Positions 1-8,993 of a stretch of 64,000 nt of DNA are shown piece by piece. The notes beneath the pieces were generated by a model. That model made no database searches, was not told where the DNA came from, and saw only the letters and a list, made by a program, of their open reading frames with translations. This DNA comes from Deltaproteobacteria bacterium HGW-Deltaproteobacteria-18 (GTDB taxonomy: Bacteria > Desulfobacterota > Desulfovibrionia > Desulfovibrionales > Desulfomicrobiaceae): contig PHBE01000012.1 of assembly GCA_002841885.1 (NCBI GenBank), positions 62,001-126,000 on the forward strand, given 5' to 3'. The translations under genes and the position numbers were made by a program. Every line of letters starts with the position of its first letter. The first letter of the stretch is position 1.

Positions 1-153
1 ATCGCGGAGAGCCGCCACCCCGTCGGCGGCATCGGCGAACCGGGCCTGCCCCCTGTGGCACCGGCCGTGGCCAACGCGGTCTTCGTCGCCACGGGCGTCA
101 GGCTCAAGGAAATGCCCTTCAGCCGCGAGGCGCTGAAATCGGACTTGGCGTAG
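1..153 (+). CDS. C-terminal end of a xanthine dehydrogenase-family molybdopterin-binding subunit (partial)
   Basis: The window opens inside a reading frame that runs to a TAG at 151-153. The 50 visible residues contain HPVGGIGEPGLPPVAPAVAN, which matches the C-terminal active-site loop of molybdenum hydroxylase large subunits; the Glu of GGIGEPGLPP corresponds to the catalytic base of that family. The isoquinoline 1-oxidoreductase beta-type aldehyde oxidases are the closest pattern I recall. The substrate cannot be told from the tail. The start lies outside the window. Confidence 0.8.
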   Translation: MAESRHPVGGIGEPGLPPVAPAVANAVFVATGVRLKEMPFSREALKSDLA

Positions 154-641
154 GCTTTGCCTTTGCCCGGGACAGGCTCATCCCCCCGGCCGAAATGTAA
201 GTGTTTGTAAAATCCGACAGAATGCCTGCATCGGATATCATGACCTTTTCCGCACCAATCGTCGTATTGCAGACATCGTCCTTCGATGCCTGCAATACGA
301 CGGGATCATTCTTTATAAGACGTGTCTTAATATCCTGAAACAGAACCCCATACTGGAACTTTCCGAGCAAACCGGAAGCGACAGAGTCCTCCGTTCAACC
401 AGAAAATGGAGTTTATCTCTGCTGCTCGATACGTATTCTCACGTATTCTTCGCTCTCTTCAACTCATCACTGCTCCCAATTCAACGCCACGCGGCATTCG
501 TCTAAATTCGAATGCTTCTATGTTTTCAAGCTCAAATTGAATAAAATTTGATGGCACGGCCCATTTTTGCATCAGCCCGAAGACATTGCAGAACATTCGT
601 TGCATCGGTCTATCAAAAAACAGCCGTCGACAGGAGCGTGC
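154..641. other. Intergenic region, no gene recognised
   Basis: About 490 bases between the oxidoreductase tail and the PAS regulator. Besides the hairpin at 260-302 it holds only short spurious frames. The Shine-Dalgarno for the next gene is the GGAG at 633-636. Confidence 0.5.
260..302. repeat. Long near-perfect inverted repeat (19-bp arms, 5-nt loop)
   Basis: Arms at 260-278 and 284-302 (beginning CGTCGTATTGCAG) pair over 19 bp with a single mismatch around the loop TCCTT. It lies 107 bp after the upstream stop codon and has no T-run, so it is not an ordinary terminator. It could be an RNA hairpin stabilising the upstream 3' end, or a protein-binding palindrome. Confidence 0.7.
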
Positions 642-1961
642 ATGCGTGATTTCGAGAAATCCAGGGCCCAGTTTCTCGCCGAACTGCACGGAACGCGGCA
701 GAAGCTGGCGGAACATGAGACCGGCACGACGAGCCTTGAAGAGACCGAACGAAAGTATCGCGCCTTGCTGAACTCCTTCCGCGTAGGAGTGGCCGTCTTT
801 GACCGCGACGGGAGCATCATCGAGTCAAGCGGGTTCGCGAGCACCTTGCTGGGAATGCCCGGCTCGGAGCTGCCCCCCCGCAACAGTGATGGGGAGCAAA
901 GGGTGATCATTCGTCCCGACGGCTCACCCATGCCGCCCGCAGAGCATGCCTGCATGCGGGCCCTGCAAGAGAACCGCCTGATCGAGAACGTCGAAATGGG
1001 CGTCACGATACCGACCGGCGGGGTTACCTGGGTCAACACCTCTGCCCTTCCGCTGCGCCTGGGAGATGCCGACCTTGTCGTCGTCACGTTCTGCGACATC
1101 ACCGAACGCATGCAGGCGGAGCGCATGCTGCGGGAGAGCGAGATAAAGTTCCGCACGCTGTTCAATTCCCTTCCCATGGCCACCATCATCAGTTCCCTTG
1201 AAGACGGAAAACTTCTGGAAGTGAACGATGTGTTCGCGCGGAGCATGGGCTATTCCAGGGAGGAAGCCCTGCAGAAAACCACGGTCGATCTGGGAATATG
1301 GACCAGCCCGGAGCACAGGGCGCGTTACGCAGCTCTATTGAAGCAGTACGATGCCGTACGGAATTTCGAGACGGTGCTTCGCAGGCGGGACGGAAGCCTC
1401 GCCACGGTTCTGATCAGCGGCGAACTGGTCGAGATCGCCGATACGAAGCGGATCATCACGGCCGGTCTGGACATTACGGAGCGTAAACGCCTGGAGGAGG
1501 ACCTCACCGCCACCACCGCCCGTCTCCAGGACATGAACGTGGCGCTGCGCGTAGTCTTTGAACAGCGCGAGCAGGACCGCCTGGAAATGGAACGCCGCGT
1601 GCTCGACAACATGCGCATGCTCGTGACGCCGTATCTGGTTGCCGTACGCGGCGAGAACCTTTCGTCACAGGCTGCGCACAATCTGGACTTCGCCGTCAAG
1701 GCTCTTGAAGACATCACTTCCGGTTTCGCCCGCATCCTCAATGATGAATACAGGACGCTCACCGGAAACGAAATCCGGGTCGCGGACATGATCCGCTCCG
1801 GCATGACCAGCAAGGAGATCGCCGCCGCGCTCGGTTTGTCCGTGACCACGGCGAACTTCTATCGTGCGTCGATCCGGAAAAAGCTGGGTCTTGTGGGCAA
1901 GAAGGTTACTCTTGGCGCATATCTGATGACCCTGATGGATGAAAAGACAAAAATGCGATGA
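642..1961 (+). CDS. PAS-PAS-LuxR type transcriptional regulator
   Basis: A 439-aa soluble protein with two PAS domains and a C-terminal LuxR/GerE helix-turn-helix. PAS 1 starts near residue 37 (ERKYRALLNSF) and ends with the S-box tail DITERMQAE; PAS 2 runs from about 166 (KFRTLFNSLP) to 285 (DITERKRLEED). A short coiled coil follows, then the HTH at about 369-413 (LTGNEIRVADMIRSG, SKEIAAALGLS). The ATG at 642 is chosen over the upstream ATG at 567 because GGAG sits 5 nt before it. No kinase, receiver or membrane segment is seen, so it probably senses a cytoplasmic ligand or redox state directly. The histidine kinase gene starts 142 bp downstream in the same direction; the targets are unknown. 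Confidence 0.85.
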   Translation: MRDFEKSRAQFLAELHGTRQKLAEHETGTTSLEETERKYRALLNSFRVGVAVFDRDGSIIESSGFASTLLGMPGSELPPRNSDGEQRVIIRPDGSPMPPAEHACMRALQENRLIENVEMGVTIPTGGVTWVNTSALPLRLGDADLVVVTFCDITERMQAERMLRESEIKFRTLFNSLPMATIISSLEDGKLLEVNDVFARSMGYSREEALQKTTVDLGIWTSPEHRARYAALLKQYDAVRNFETVLRRRDGSLATVLISGELVEIADTKRIITAGLDITERKRLEEDLTATTARLQDMNVALRVVFEQREQDRLEMERRVLDNMRMLVTPYLVAVRGENLSSQAAHNLDFAVKALEDITSGFARILNDEYRTLTGNEIRVADMIRSGMTSKEIAAALGLSVTTANFYRASIRKKLGLVGKKVTLGAYLMTLMDEKTKMR

Positions 1962-2103
1962 CAGTATTTCCCCATGATGCAACCTTTATTCAATTCGTAT
2001 TGCCCTCACCTTCGTTCTCAGTATTTTCTTGTTCATGAAAAGTCCCGACCGGGAGTTTCCGCCAAGCGGACCTGCGTCAGTATTCCTTATCAAGGGGGCG
2101 AAC

Positions 2104-2889
2104 ATGAACAAGTCAACCAGAACACAAACACAGACAACACTTGAGCCGCCCGTCCGGCATGACGTCCAAAATCCCCGGAACAGAAACGCCCGGTCGACCC
2201 GGATAGGGATCGAAGAGGCGGACCGCATCACAAAGCACAATCTCCTGACCCCCTTAAGTTCCGTCATCAGCCTGTCGCAACTGTTGCTCCTTGACTCGGA
2301 CCTGACCCAGAGACAGCTGGAAACAGTCAGGCTGATAACGGTTTCGGCTCAGAGGATGCAGGACATGATCCTCCTTTCCCAGCGCCTGTTCCTGATGGAG
2401 GAAGGACGCTACGAACTCAGTCCTGTCGCCGTCGATCTGGCCCGGATTCTGTGGGACATCTGGACCGAAATGGAAAGCCTGCTGAGTCGGCGAAACGTGT
2501 GCCTGGAGCTGGAACGGGAAGGTTGGCCGCTGATATGGGACGACCCGTTCATGGTCCAAGGAGAGACACTTCTGTGTTATTCGGTACTGGCCAATCTGAT
2601 TCGGAACGCCATCGAGGCTTCGCCCTGCGGAGACGGGGTGACCGTATCCCTTGAACGGTTCAGCGGGTGCTATGTCATCATCAGCAACTCAGGCGAAGTG
2701 CCGGTCGAATTGCGGGACGTATTTTTCGAGAAGTACGCCACATCCGGCAAGAAGGGGGGCCTGGGGCTTGGGACCTATTCGGCCCGGCTGATGGCCAGGG
2801 CCATGGGCGGCGACGTCGAACTGGACTGCTCGAGACCCGGCAGCACCACTGTCCGCGTCTGCTTGCCCTGCAATGGGTCAGCCCTTTGA
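2104..2889 (+). CDS. Small soluble sensor histidine kinase
   Basis: A 261-aa protein with the two catalytic parts of a two-component kinase and no membrane segment or sensory domain. The dimerisation helix carries the phospho-acceptor His45 in TKHNLLTPLSSVI. The ATPase part shows the N box (NLIRNAIEASP, about 164-174), an F-box-like FFEKYATSGK, and the G2 box GGLGLGTYSARLMA at 218-231. The start at ATG 2104 follows an AGGGGG at 2093-2098; an in-frame ATG at 2029 lacks a ribosome site. Its sensory input and response regulator are not encoded nearby. The CBM48 gene begins 45 bp later and may be cotranscribed. Confidence 0.85.
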   Translation: MNKSTRTQTQTTLEPPVRHDVQNPRNRNARSTRIGIEEADRITKHNLLTPLSSVISLSQLLLLDSDLTQRQLETVRLITVSAQRMQDMILLSQRLFLMEEGRYELSPVAVDLARILWDIWTEMESLLSRRNVCLELEREGWPLIWDDPFMVQGETLLCYSVLANLIRNAIEASPCGDGVTVSLERFSGCYVIISNSGEVPVELRDVFFEKYATSGKKGGLGLGTYSARLMARAMGGDVELDCSRPGSTTVRVCLPCNGSAL

Positions 2890-2934
2890 AGCATGCCCAA
2901 ACGGCCTTGAGCCGACAAACCAAAGGAGGATAAT

Positions 2935-3240
2935 ATGCCCATCACCAAGAGTTACCACAAATCCAAACCGGTCTGCAGGGTTGATTTCACGTTCGATGGC
3001 GAAGAGGCGCAGTCGGCCTCAAGCGTCTCCCTGGCAGGCGACTTCAACGATTGGAACGTCACTGCCACCCCCATGACGAAAAACGAGAACGGCTTCGAAT
3101 GCAGCATGGATCTGTCCGCCGGGCGGCAATACAGGTTCCGCTACGTCGTCGATGGGCAGGATTGGCACAATGATGTCCAAGCAGACAGTTACGAATACAG
3201 CGGGATCGGTGACAGCATGAATTCGGTGATCTCGGTCTGA
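2935..3240 (+). CDS. Small CBM48/isoamylase N-terminal-domain (glycogen-binding type) protein
   Basis: A 101-aa protein that is essentially one early-set beta-sandwich of the CBM48/AMPK glycogen-binding type. Diagnostic residues are VSLAGDFNDWN (about 32-42), where the Trp stacks on glucan, and GRQYRFRYVVDG followed by W and N (about 63-78). A strong AAAGGAGG lies 5-6 nt before the ATG. Stand-alone CBM48 proteins of this length occur in many Desulfovibrionales; they are thought to bind glycogen or regulate partners, but no enzyme is attached here. A perfect terminator follows 30 bp after the stop. Confidence 0.85.
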   Translation: MPITKSYHKSKPVCRVDFTFDGEEAQSASSVSLAGDFNDWNVTATPMTKNENGFECSMDLSAGRQYRFRYVVDGQDWHNDVQADSYEYSGIGDSMNSVISV

Positions 3241-3270
3241 AATATATGACGGTGCGATGCGATGCCGGAA

Positions 3271-3310
3271 AAGGGGCCTTGCAGCGTGGTGGCTGCAAGG
3301 CCCCTTTCTT
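3271..3310 (+). terminator. Rho-independent terminator, 15-bp perfect stem
   Basis: Arms 3271-3285 and 3292-3306 (AAGGGGCCTTGCAGC and its complement) enclose the loop GTGGTG and are followed by TCTTCTTTC. It ends the CBM48 transcript and lies between convergent genes, so it may also serve the GNAT-nitrilase gene on the other strand. Confidence 0.9.
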
Positions 3311-3381
3311 CTTTCATCCAGGCCTGACGTGCCTGAATATGAGAGCTCAATCGAAAATAGAGAGTTGGCTCTCAAAACAGT

Positions 3382-4917
3382 TTACTCTCCGCCTTTCCAG
3401 CGCAGCTCGTAGAGGTCGGTCCTCCGGCTTGCGACGTTGCGCACACTGCCCTGAGTGCGCAGTTCCTTGAGCAGATCGAGATCGAGGTCTGTGATGAGCG
3501 TGGTCTCGATGCCCGGAGTCACCTCCGAGGCGATGGCGTCATGGGGGAAGGGGAAGTCCGACGGGGTGAATATGGCGGACTGAGAGTACTGAATGCCCAT
3601 GGTTTCAACCTTGGGGATGTTGCCCACGCTGCCGGAGATGGCCACGAAGCATTCGTTCTCGATGGCCCGGGCCTGTGCGCAGCGGCGAACGCGCAGATAC
3701 CCGTTCTTGGTGTCGGTCCAGAACGGGACCAGCAGCATCTTCATTCCCTTCATGGTCTGCAGCCTGGCCAGTTCCGGAAATTCCACGTCATAGCAGATGA
3801 GGATGCCGATCTTGCCCACGTCGGTTTCAAAGACCTTGAGGCTCTGCCCGCCCGTAAAACCCCAGTGCGCATCCTCTTCCGGGGTTATGTGCAGTTTGGC
3901 CTGGCTGTCCCAGGTGCCGTCGCGCCTGCACAGGAAGCTGACGTTGTGCAGGGTGCCGTCCTCCTGGACCTGAGGCACGCTGCCGGTGACGATGTTGACG
4001 TTGTAACTCAGAGCCATCTCGGTCATGGCCTGGCGCATGGGCTCGGTGTATTCCGAGAGCTGACGCATGGCATCGATGGGATGCATGCCTTCGTACATGC
4101 GGATGAGCGGCGCGTTGAGCAGTTCGGGAAAGAGGATGATGTCCGCCTTGTAGGCGCTGACCGTATCCACGAAAAATTCCACCTGCTGCATGAAGTCGTC
4201 AAATGACTCGAAGCGACGCATTTCCCACTGGACCACGCCGAGACGGGCGATGGACTTGGTGCGCCCCACCAGTCGCGTCTTTTTTTGATAATAGATGTTG
4301 ATCCATTCCAGGAGCACCGCATTGCCCCGGGATTCGTGATCGCCCGGCCAGTAGTCGTCGAGGAGGTTGCGGACATGGAAATCGTTGGACATCTGGAAGG
4401 TGAGCACCGGGTCGTACAGTTCGCGGCTCTTGACCTTGAGGATGTACTCCTGGGGGGTCATCTCCTTTGAAACCTTGTGATATCCGGGAATGCGCCCGCC
4501 CAGCAGGATACCCTTGAGATTGAGATTCTCGGCGATCTCCTTGCGTGCGTCATAGAGGCGCCGTCCCAGCCGCATGCCCCGGTATTCCGGGTCCACGAAG
4601 ACCTCGATGCCGTAGAGATAGTCCCCCTCCGGGTCGTGGGATTTGAAGGTGCCTTTGCCGACGATCTGGTCATAGGTGTGCTGGTCGCCGAAGAGGCTGA
4701 AGTCGATGATGACGGACAGGGCGACAGCCACGATTTCCCCATTGTCCTCGATGCAAACTTGTCCTTCTGGAAAAATGGTAGTCAGCAGGGCAATCTGCTT
4801 GTGCGTCCACGGAGTATCGAGACTTTTGTAGACCCGCTTGTGGAGTTCTCGCAAAGCTTCATAGTCATCTATGGAAAGATGCCTTGTCTGTAATTTATGT
4901 TCAATTTCTTTTGTCAT
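3382..4917 (-). CDS. GNAT acetyltransferase-carbon/nitrogen hydrolase (nitrilase-family) fusion
   Basis: A 511-aa two-domain enzyme. The N-terminal 200 residues form a GNAT fold with the acetyl-CoA loop in VDPEYRGMRLGRRLYDARKE. From about residue 225 (ARLGVVQWEMRRF) it is a nitrilase-superfamily hydrolase with the expected triad: Glu in ILFPELLNAP, Lys in SQAKLHITPEE, and Cys in ILICYDVEFPE. This fusion is a conserved family in many bacteria, annotated as bifunctional GNAT/carbon-nitrogen hydrolase; the substrate is unknown. The gene stands alone, convergent with the CBM48 gene, with an AT-rich upstream region likely to hold its promoter. Confidence 0.9.
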   Translation of the reverse strand: MTKEIEHKLQTRHLSIDDYEALRELHKRVYKSLDTPWTHKQIALLTTIFPEGQVCIEDNGEIVAVALSVIIDFSLFGDQHTYDQIVGKGTFKSHDPEGDYLYGIEVFVDPEYRGMRLGRRLYDARKEIAENLNLKGILLGGRIPGYHKVSKEMTPQEYILKVKSRELYDPVLTFQMSNDFHVRNLLDDYWPGDHESRGNAVLLEWINIYYQKKTRLVGRTKSIARLGVVQWEMRRFESFDDFMQQVEFFVDTVSAYKADIILFPELLNAPLIRMYEGMHPIDAMRQLSEYTEPMRQAMTEMALSYNVNIVTGSVPQVQEDGTLHNVSFLCRRDGTWDSQAKLHITPEEDAHWGFTGGQSLKVFETDVGKIGILICYDVEFPELARLQTMKGMKMLLVPFWTDTKNGYLRVRRCAQARAIENECFVAISGSVGNIPKVETMGIQYSQSAIFTPSDFPFPHDAIASEVTPGIETTLITDLDLDLLKELRTQGSVRNVASRRTDLYELRWKGGE

Positions 4918-5571
4918 GCATTTAGTCCTTGTGCATTATTTGGATATTGAAAATATATAAATTTTTCTATAAGATTATTATCAATATCATATAAGAAAAG
5001 AAAAAAATTGCAAGTTTAATATATGCTGCGATTGCGGAGTTTGCCAACATCCCAGGAGATGTATTGGAAAATCAAGATGAGTTATCCGACACAGATCATG
5101 GGATTACTGGATGCATCTACCTAAAACATTTTGATTTGAAATTGCACAAAAAAGGGGACGAGTTCGTCGTTGAATTATGTGTGGATCATGCAAAAATGAC
5201 TATAACCAGAAATTAAAACCAGGCTACAAACCGTATTTCTCTGAGCCCATACAAACACCCTGCTCACCGCATATTCAAAAATTACTTTCTGGAGAGAAAG
5301 CGCGGACAAGGAAGATATTGCATGCAAAACCGAAGTGTTACAACATTCATCAGCATAAATCACCCCTGAATCCGTTTTTCGGATCTTTCCTGCGTTCTTG
5401 ATGCCAGTAAAGTCAAAAGCAGCCTCATTTTCCGCACCCTTTTCTTCCGGGAAAAAATTTGAGAGGCATGGGAAGAATGATCGCTGACTGCTGGAAAAAT
5501 CAAAACTTGCAGGCCGCTGAAAAAATGGCGGCCCGCCATGCCCATCATCCGTCAACATACCGGAGTTCAAG
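4918..5571. other. AT-rich intergenic region with a degenerate repeat element
   Basis: The first 120 bases are very AT-rich and probably hold the promoter of the minus-strand GNAT-nitrilase gene; they include 8-bp inverted arms GATATTGA...TCAATATC at about 4943-4990. From about 5034 to 5215 a start-less frame reads through without stops and may be a decayed gene fragment. The rest is the repeat element listed at 5153-5428. No intact gene is supported. Confidence 0.5.
5153..5428. repeat. Degenerate copy A of a MITE-like element with inverted ends
   Basis: This stretch is a diverged homologue of 13472-13750. Shared blocks include TTATGTGTGGATCAT near the left end, CTCAAAAATTACTTTC-like and AAAGCGCGGA motifs in the middle, and CTTGATG-CAG-AAAGTCAAAAGCAG at the right end. 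The left end starts GGGGACGAGTT and the right end finishes GTCAAAAGCAGCCTCA, both degraded versions of the inverted terminal repeats of copy B. No transposase is inside. Confidence 0.6.
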
Positions 5572-6093
5572 ATGAAATTAAAAGACCAAAAAGTCCTGAT
5601 GTTTGTGGAGCACATCTTTGAAGACATGGAACTTCTCTATCCATACTACCGCCTGATCGAAGAAGGCGCCGAAGTGGTCGTTGCCGGGCCTCAGGCGGGA
5701 GTCGTCTACACAGGCAAAAACGGGTATCCCTTCAAATCCACTGCCGCCATTGCGGACCAGCAGGCAAGGGACTTCGACCTGCTTGTCGTTGCCGGAGGGT
5801 TCGCCCCCGACAAGCTCAGACGTGACCCCAAGGTCCTGGAACTTACCCGCGAAATACACGAAGCAGGGAAAATAGTCGCCCACATCTGCCACGGCGGATG
5901 GATTCCGATCTCGGCCGAGATCATGAAAGGCTTCACCTGCACATCCACCCCCGGCATCAAGGATGACCTGGTGAACGCCGGCGCTACGTGGGTCGACAGG
6001 GAAGTCGTCGTGGACCGGAATCAGATATCCTCACGCAAGCCTGACGATCTGCCTGCATTTTGCCGCGCCATCATAGCGCAGGCCGCAAAATAG
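5572..6093 (+). CDS. DJ-1/PfpI family protein (class I glutamine amidotransferase-like)
   Basis: A 173-aa single-domain protein of usual family length. The nucleophile-elbow Cys lies in VAHICHGGWIP (about residue 109), with the conserved acidic residue in EHIFEDMELLYP near the N-terminus and GFAPDKLRRDP in between. Members act as deglycases, chaperones or peptidases against carbonyl stress; the exact activity cannot be assigned from sequence. It is monocistronic, 470 bp after the edge of the repeat-bearing intergenic region, without a clear Shine-Dalgarno beyond a weak GGAG-like site. Confidence 0.85.
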   Translation: MKLKDQKVLMFVEHIFEDMELLYPYYRLIEEGAEVVVAGPQAGVVYTGKNGYPFKSTAAIADQQARDFDLLVVAGGFAPDKLRRDPKVLELTREIHEAGKIVAHICHGGWIPISAEIMKGFTCTSTPGIKDDLVNAGATWVDREVVVDRNQISSRKPDDLPAFCRAIIAQAAK

Positions 6094-6412
6094 GCCTGCC
6101 AAGGCTCATGGGGCAGATAAACTGGAATATGATGGGGGTATCAGAAAACTTCAATTGAAAACGGTTTGAGAAACTGGCTTCGCCACATCTTGGTGGCAGA
6201 AAGGTCAAAAGCAGGCTTGAGCGATTTTGCTCTGTTATCTTGAAATGTTCTGCTTGGTTTCAGACATCCCCCCTTCCTTTGAAAGGTGAAACGATCATTA
6301 CGCTGCGGCCGGGTGTGCTTGCATGCAAAACAAGGCAATATGCCTGTTTGACATCGCATCAGACTCGTAAATCCCTCAAGCCAGGAGAAAACATGCTCGC
6401 AAAGGAGATCGC
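6094..6412. other. Intergenic region with a solo repeat end
   Basis: It contains GGTGGCAGAAAGGTCAAAAG (about 6189-6208), followed by CAGGCTTGAGC, which matches the right end of the MITE-like elements at 13.7 and 5.4 kb, but no left end. No gene is seen. The ribosome site AAGGAGAT for the next gene is at its end. Confidence 0.5.
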
Positions 6413-7498
6413 ATGACGAATTTGAACTCTTTGGTGCTTGAGTTCGCCAGGCTTGAAGGGGCCGCAGCGGTCGGTATCACCACCAAGGCGACCCTGGCAG
6501 GCGGGCCGCCTTCGGTCGATCTTGATTACGTGCTTGGTGGCGCTCGCTCGGCAATCACTTTTGCCGTGGCGATGGATGCACGCTGCATCCCTCCCTATCT
6601 GACGAAAGAGGACCGCCTCTGGTTCGAGCAGGAGGTAATGCAGGCCAATGTCGCAGCCAGCGGCATTGCCCTGCACCTTTCGAACTACTTGCGAGGCAAG
6701 AAGCATCGGGCTGAGCCTGTTGCGGCAAATCTCGTTTTTCGACCTTCCGGGAAACCCGGCGCCACGTATGATCCGACGGCGCCGGTCTATCCTGATCTGT
6801 CACATCGATATCTGGCCGTTCAGGCGGGGCTCGGCCATCTGGGGCGTTCCGGCAATTTGATCATGCCGGTGCATGGAGCCGCGGTCATACTCGGGTCCGT
6901 GGTCACTGATGCAAACCTCCTCCCTACTCCGCCTCTGCCTCCAGAGGACAACTACTGCGACGACTGCGGCCTGTGCCGGGCCGCGTGCGTGTCCGGATTT
7001 ATGGATTTCGGCAGCGATGAACGAGTCACCATGGGCGGCGAGGAGTACACGTACTCAAAACGGCGCAACCTCGCCCTCTGTGATTTGGTCTGCGGTGGCT
7101 ATACCGGCCTCGCCAAGAACGGAAAGTGGTCCACATGGTCGCCGGGACGGTTTTCAATTCCCGAAAAGCTGGAAGACATTCCGGCTGCCTATGAGCGTAT
7201 CACCAAGGCTCATGCGCAGTGGCCGCTTCCTCCGGGCGGGCGGCTTTTCTACTATTCCGATGTTATCCACCGCATCGCCTGCGCCCATTGCCAGGCAATC
7301 TGCGCCCCGACCCTTGAAACGCGCAAAGCCCGATTCCGCATGTTGCGGGAATCCGGAGTGATCGTACAGAACGAGGACGGCAGCCTTGAAAGGGTAAGCC
7401 CGGAAGAAGCGAAAAAGCGCCTTGAATCAATGGCGCCAGAGAGAAGAAGGCTCTACGAAGACGACGCCCCCGTTTCAATGGAAAGTCAGTCGGATTAG
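6413..7498 (+). CDS. QueG-like double [4Fe-4S] reductase-family protein
   Basis: A 361-aa cytoplasmic protein related to epoxyqueuosine reductase and the iron-sulfur half of reductive dehalogenases. The first cluster motif is CDDCGLCRAAC (Cys182, 185, 188, 192); Cys290, 293 and 297 in CAHCQAIC belong to the second cluster. The N-terminal half has the corrinoid-domain-like pattern AVQAGLGHLGRSGNL seen in QueG relatives. It differs from true QueG in length and in lacking C-terminal HEAT repeats, so a role in queuosine synthesis is uncertain. AAGGAG precedes the ATG. It is flanked by its own intergenic regions, so it is probably monocistronic. Confidence 0.8.
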   Translation: MTNLNSLVLEFARLEGAAAVGITTKATLAGGPPSVDLDYVLGGARSAITFAVAMDARCIPPYLTKEDRLWFEQEVMQANVAASGIALHLSNYLRGKKHRAEPVAANLVFRPSGKPGATYDPTAPVYPDLSHRYLAVQAGLGHLGRSGNLIMPVHGAAVILGSVVTDANLLPTPPLPPEDNYCDDCGLCRAACVSGFMDFGSDERVTMGGEEYTYSKRRNLALCDLVCGGYTGLAKNGKWSTWSPGRFSIPEKLEDIPAAYERITKAHAQWPLPPGGRLFYYSDVIHRIACAHCQAICAPTLETRKARFRMLRESGVIVQNEDGSLERVSPEEAKKRLESMAPERRRLYEDDAPVSMESQSD

Positions 7499-7501
7499 GA
7501 T

Positions 7502-7527
7502 ACTGTGGCGCAACCTCTTGCCACAGT
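7502..7527 (+). terminator. Hairpin after the QueG-like gene, weak terminator
   Basis: Arms ACTGTGGC (7502-7509) and GCCACAGT (7520-7527) pair perfectly 3 bp after the stop codon, but no T-run follows. It could be a Rho-assisted or 3'-stabilising hairpin. Confidence 0.4.
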
Positions 7528-7615
7528 CCGGATTTCGTGTCTGAACCCCGACTTCGCGAGAAGTGAGCGGTCCGAAGTTTCCCAGCAGGTCAACCCCATG
7601 CAGGACAGTGACCGA

Positions 7616-8179
7616 CTATATGCGAGAAGCTTTGAGCACCTGAATCCGTGCTGGAGGGATGTTGCTCCAGACATATTCATGCGCGTGTTCGTAAAAACCA
7701 TACTTGAGAAACGCATCGGCACCATTCAACGCATACGTGAACTGAACCACAATCCCTTGGGGAGCGAGGACAGAATGCCACTGCTGTGTGATTGAGAAAA
7801 TCTTCCTTTCGGAAAATGAACGGAACGGCAGACATGACACAATGATATCGACCGGAAGCGCCGGAATAAGACAGGATAATTCTGATGCGTCTCCGCAAAC
7901 GATGTTCGCTTCGGGGAATTTCCTGTTCAGATGACTGACAAAATTTGTCGAACGCTCGACAACCCATAACTGTTCCACTTTATTCATCCGTGCCCACAAA
8001 GCTTGCGTGACTACTCCGGTACCCGCACCCAATTCAACGACCAGTCCTTCCCCCTGAGGCAACCACGCTGACATCCGTCGTGCGAGTCTGTGCGCACTCG
8101 GCAAGATTGCTCCCACCGCATGCGGGTTTTTGAATAACTCCCGGAAAAACAAGAAAAACGGCTCAATTTGCTTTGACAT
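7616..8179 (-). CDS. SAM-dependent methyltransferase (phospholipid N-methyltransferase-like)
   Basis: A 187-aa class I methyltransferase. Motif I is VVELGAGTGVVTQAL (about 47-61), the acidic end of strand 2 is WVVERS, and motif IV is DIIVSCLPFRSF (about 111-122), resembling the PmtA/KsgA-like branch where aromatic residues follow the LP. The N-terminal FFLFFRELFKNPHAVGAILPS is typical of phospholipid N-methyltransferases. It would methylate phosphatidylethanolamine or a related lipid at the membrane face; another small-molecule target is possible. It is transcribed away from the QueG-like gene's strand and has no obvious operon partner. Confidence 0.75.
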   Translation of the reverse strand: MSKQIEPFFLFFRELFKNPHAVGAILPSAHRLARRMSAWLPQGEGLVVELGAGTGVVTQALWARMNKVEQLWVVERSTNFVSHLNRKFPEANIVCGDASELSCLIPALPVDIIVSCLPFRSFSERKIFSITQQWHSVLAPQGIVVQFTYALNGADAFLKYGFYEHAHEYVWSNIPPARIQVLKASRI

Positions 8180-8442
8180 GCGGCCCCTACCTTATGAGAA
8201 ATCTCCGCTGTTCTCAAACAGGAAGCAAGAGCGTGGGATACCCTTATCCGATCAGGGCGTGCGCAGGTCAATACATGCACCCTGCAGGACAAGCAAAAGG
8301 CCAGGACGAGGCATTTTGTACAGCATTCTCACGGACGACAATTGATTATTTGAACCAGAGGAATTAAGGCTCAAAACAGTGTGGAAGTCTGGTGTTATTC
8401 GCCAATATAATTGGACAGATGTAAAAAACAGGAGATTTGACC

Positions 8443-8970
8443 ATGGATTACAATGCCATTTTGACGCCTTATGCGGATGGACAGATCATCAACGTCGTCA
8501 TCGAGATTCCCAAGGGTTCTTCGCACAAGGTCGAGTTCGACCGGAAAAGAAAAATCATGGTTCTGGACCGGGTTGAGCCTGCAATCTTCGCAAAGCCGGT
8601 CAATTACGGCTTTATCCCGGCAACCCTGGATGACGACGGGGATGAATTGGATGTTCTCTTTGTCACCGACGAGCCCATGCCTACCGGAGTTGTTTCTGAA
8701 GCCAAGGTTCTTGGTGTATTGGAATTCGAAGATGACAGCGAAATGGATCACAAGGTGATCTGCGTCCCTGCCGACGATCGGAACACCGGAAACCGGATCG
8801 CAACACTGGACGATCTGGGCGAACAGTGGAAAAAACAAATTACCCACCATTTCTCTCATTACAAAGATCTCAAGAAACCTGGCACGACCAAAGTGATTGG
8901 GTTTGGCAATGTCGCCAAGGCCCATGAAGTTATCAAGGAGTGCATTGAACGTTGGGATAAGCAAAAATAG
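8443..8970 (+). CDS. ppa: Family I inorganic pyrophosphatase
   Basis: A 175-aa enzyme of the usual family I length, hydrolysing PPi to phosphate in the cytoplasm; in sulfate reducers it pulls ATP sulfurylase forward. The signature DDDGDELDVLF (about residues 64-74) carries the Mg-binding aspartates, and KVEFDRKRKIMVLDRV and YGFIPATL match the conserved core. ATG 8443 is preferred because GGAG at 8431-8434 is 8 nt upstream; the TTG two codons earlier is less likely. It is monocistronic. Confidence 0.93.
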   Translation: MDYNAILTPYADGQIINVVIEIPKGSSHKVEFDRKRKIMVLDRVEPAIFAKPVNYGFIPATLDDDGDELDVLFVTDEPMPTGVVSEAKVLGVLEFEDDSEMDHKVICVPADDRNTGNRIATLDDLGEQWKKQITHHFSHYKDLKKPGTTKVIGFGNVAKAHEVIKECIERWDKQK

Positions 8971-8974
8971 AGTT

Positions 8975-8993
8975 TAACAGTCGTTGACTGTTA
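8975..8993 (+). terminator. Short hairpin after ppa
   Basis: TAACAGTC (8975-8982) and GACTGTTA (8986-8993) form an 8-bp stem with a GTT loop four bases after the ppa stop. The following bases CGACATTTG give only a weak T-tract, so termination is tentative. Confidence 0.4.

Noticed and set aside
5177-5401. A 74-codon frame MCGSCKNDYNQ... in repeat copy A, with a counterpart MCGSFKCDYHK in copy B
   Set aside because: The similarity comes from the shared repeat; the frames diverge quickly and neither has a ribosome site.
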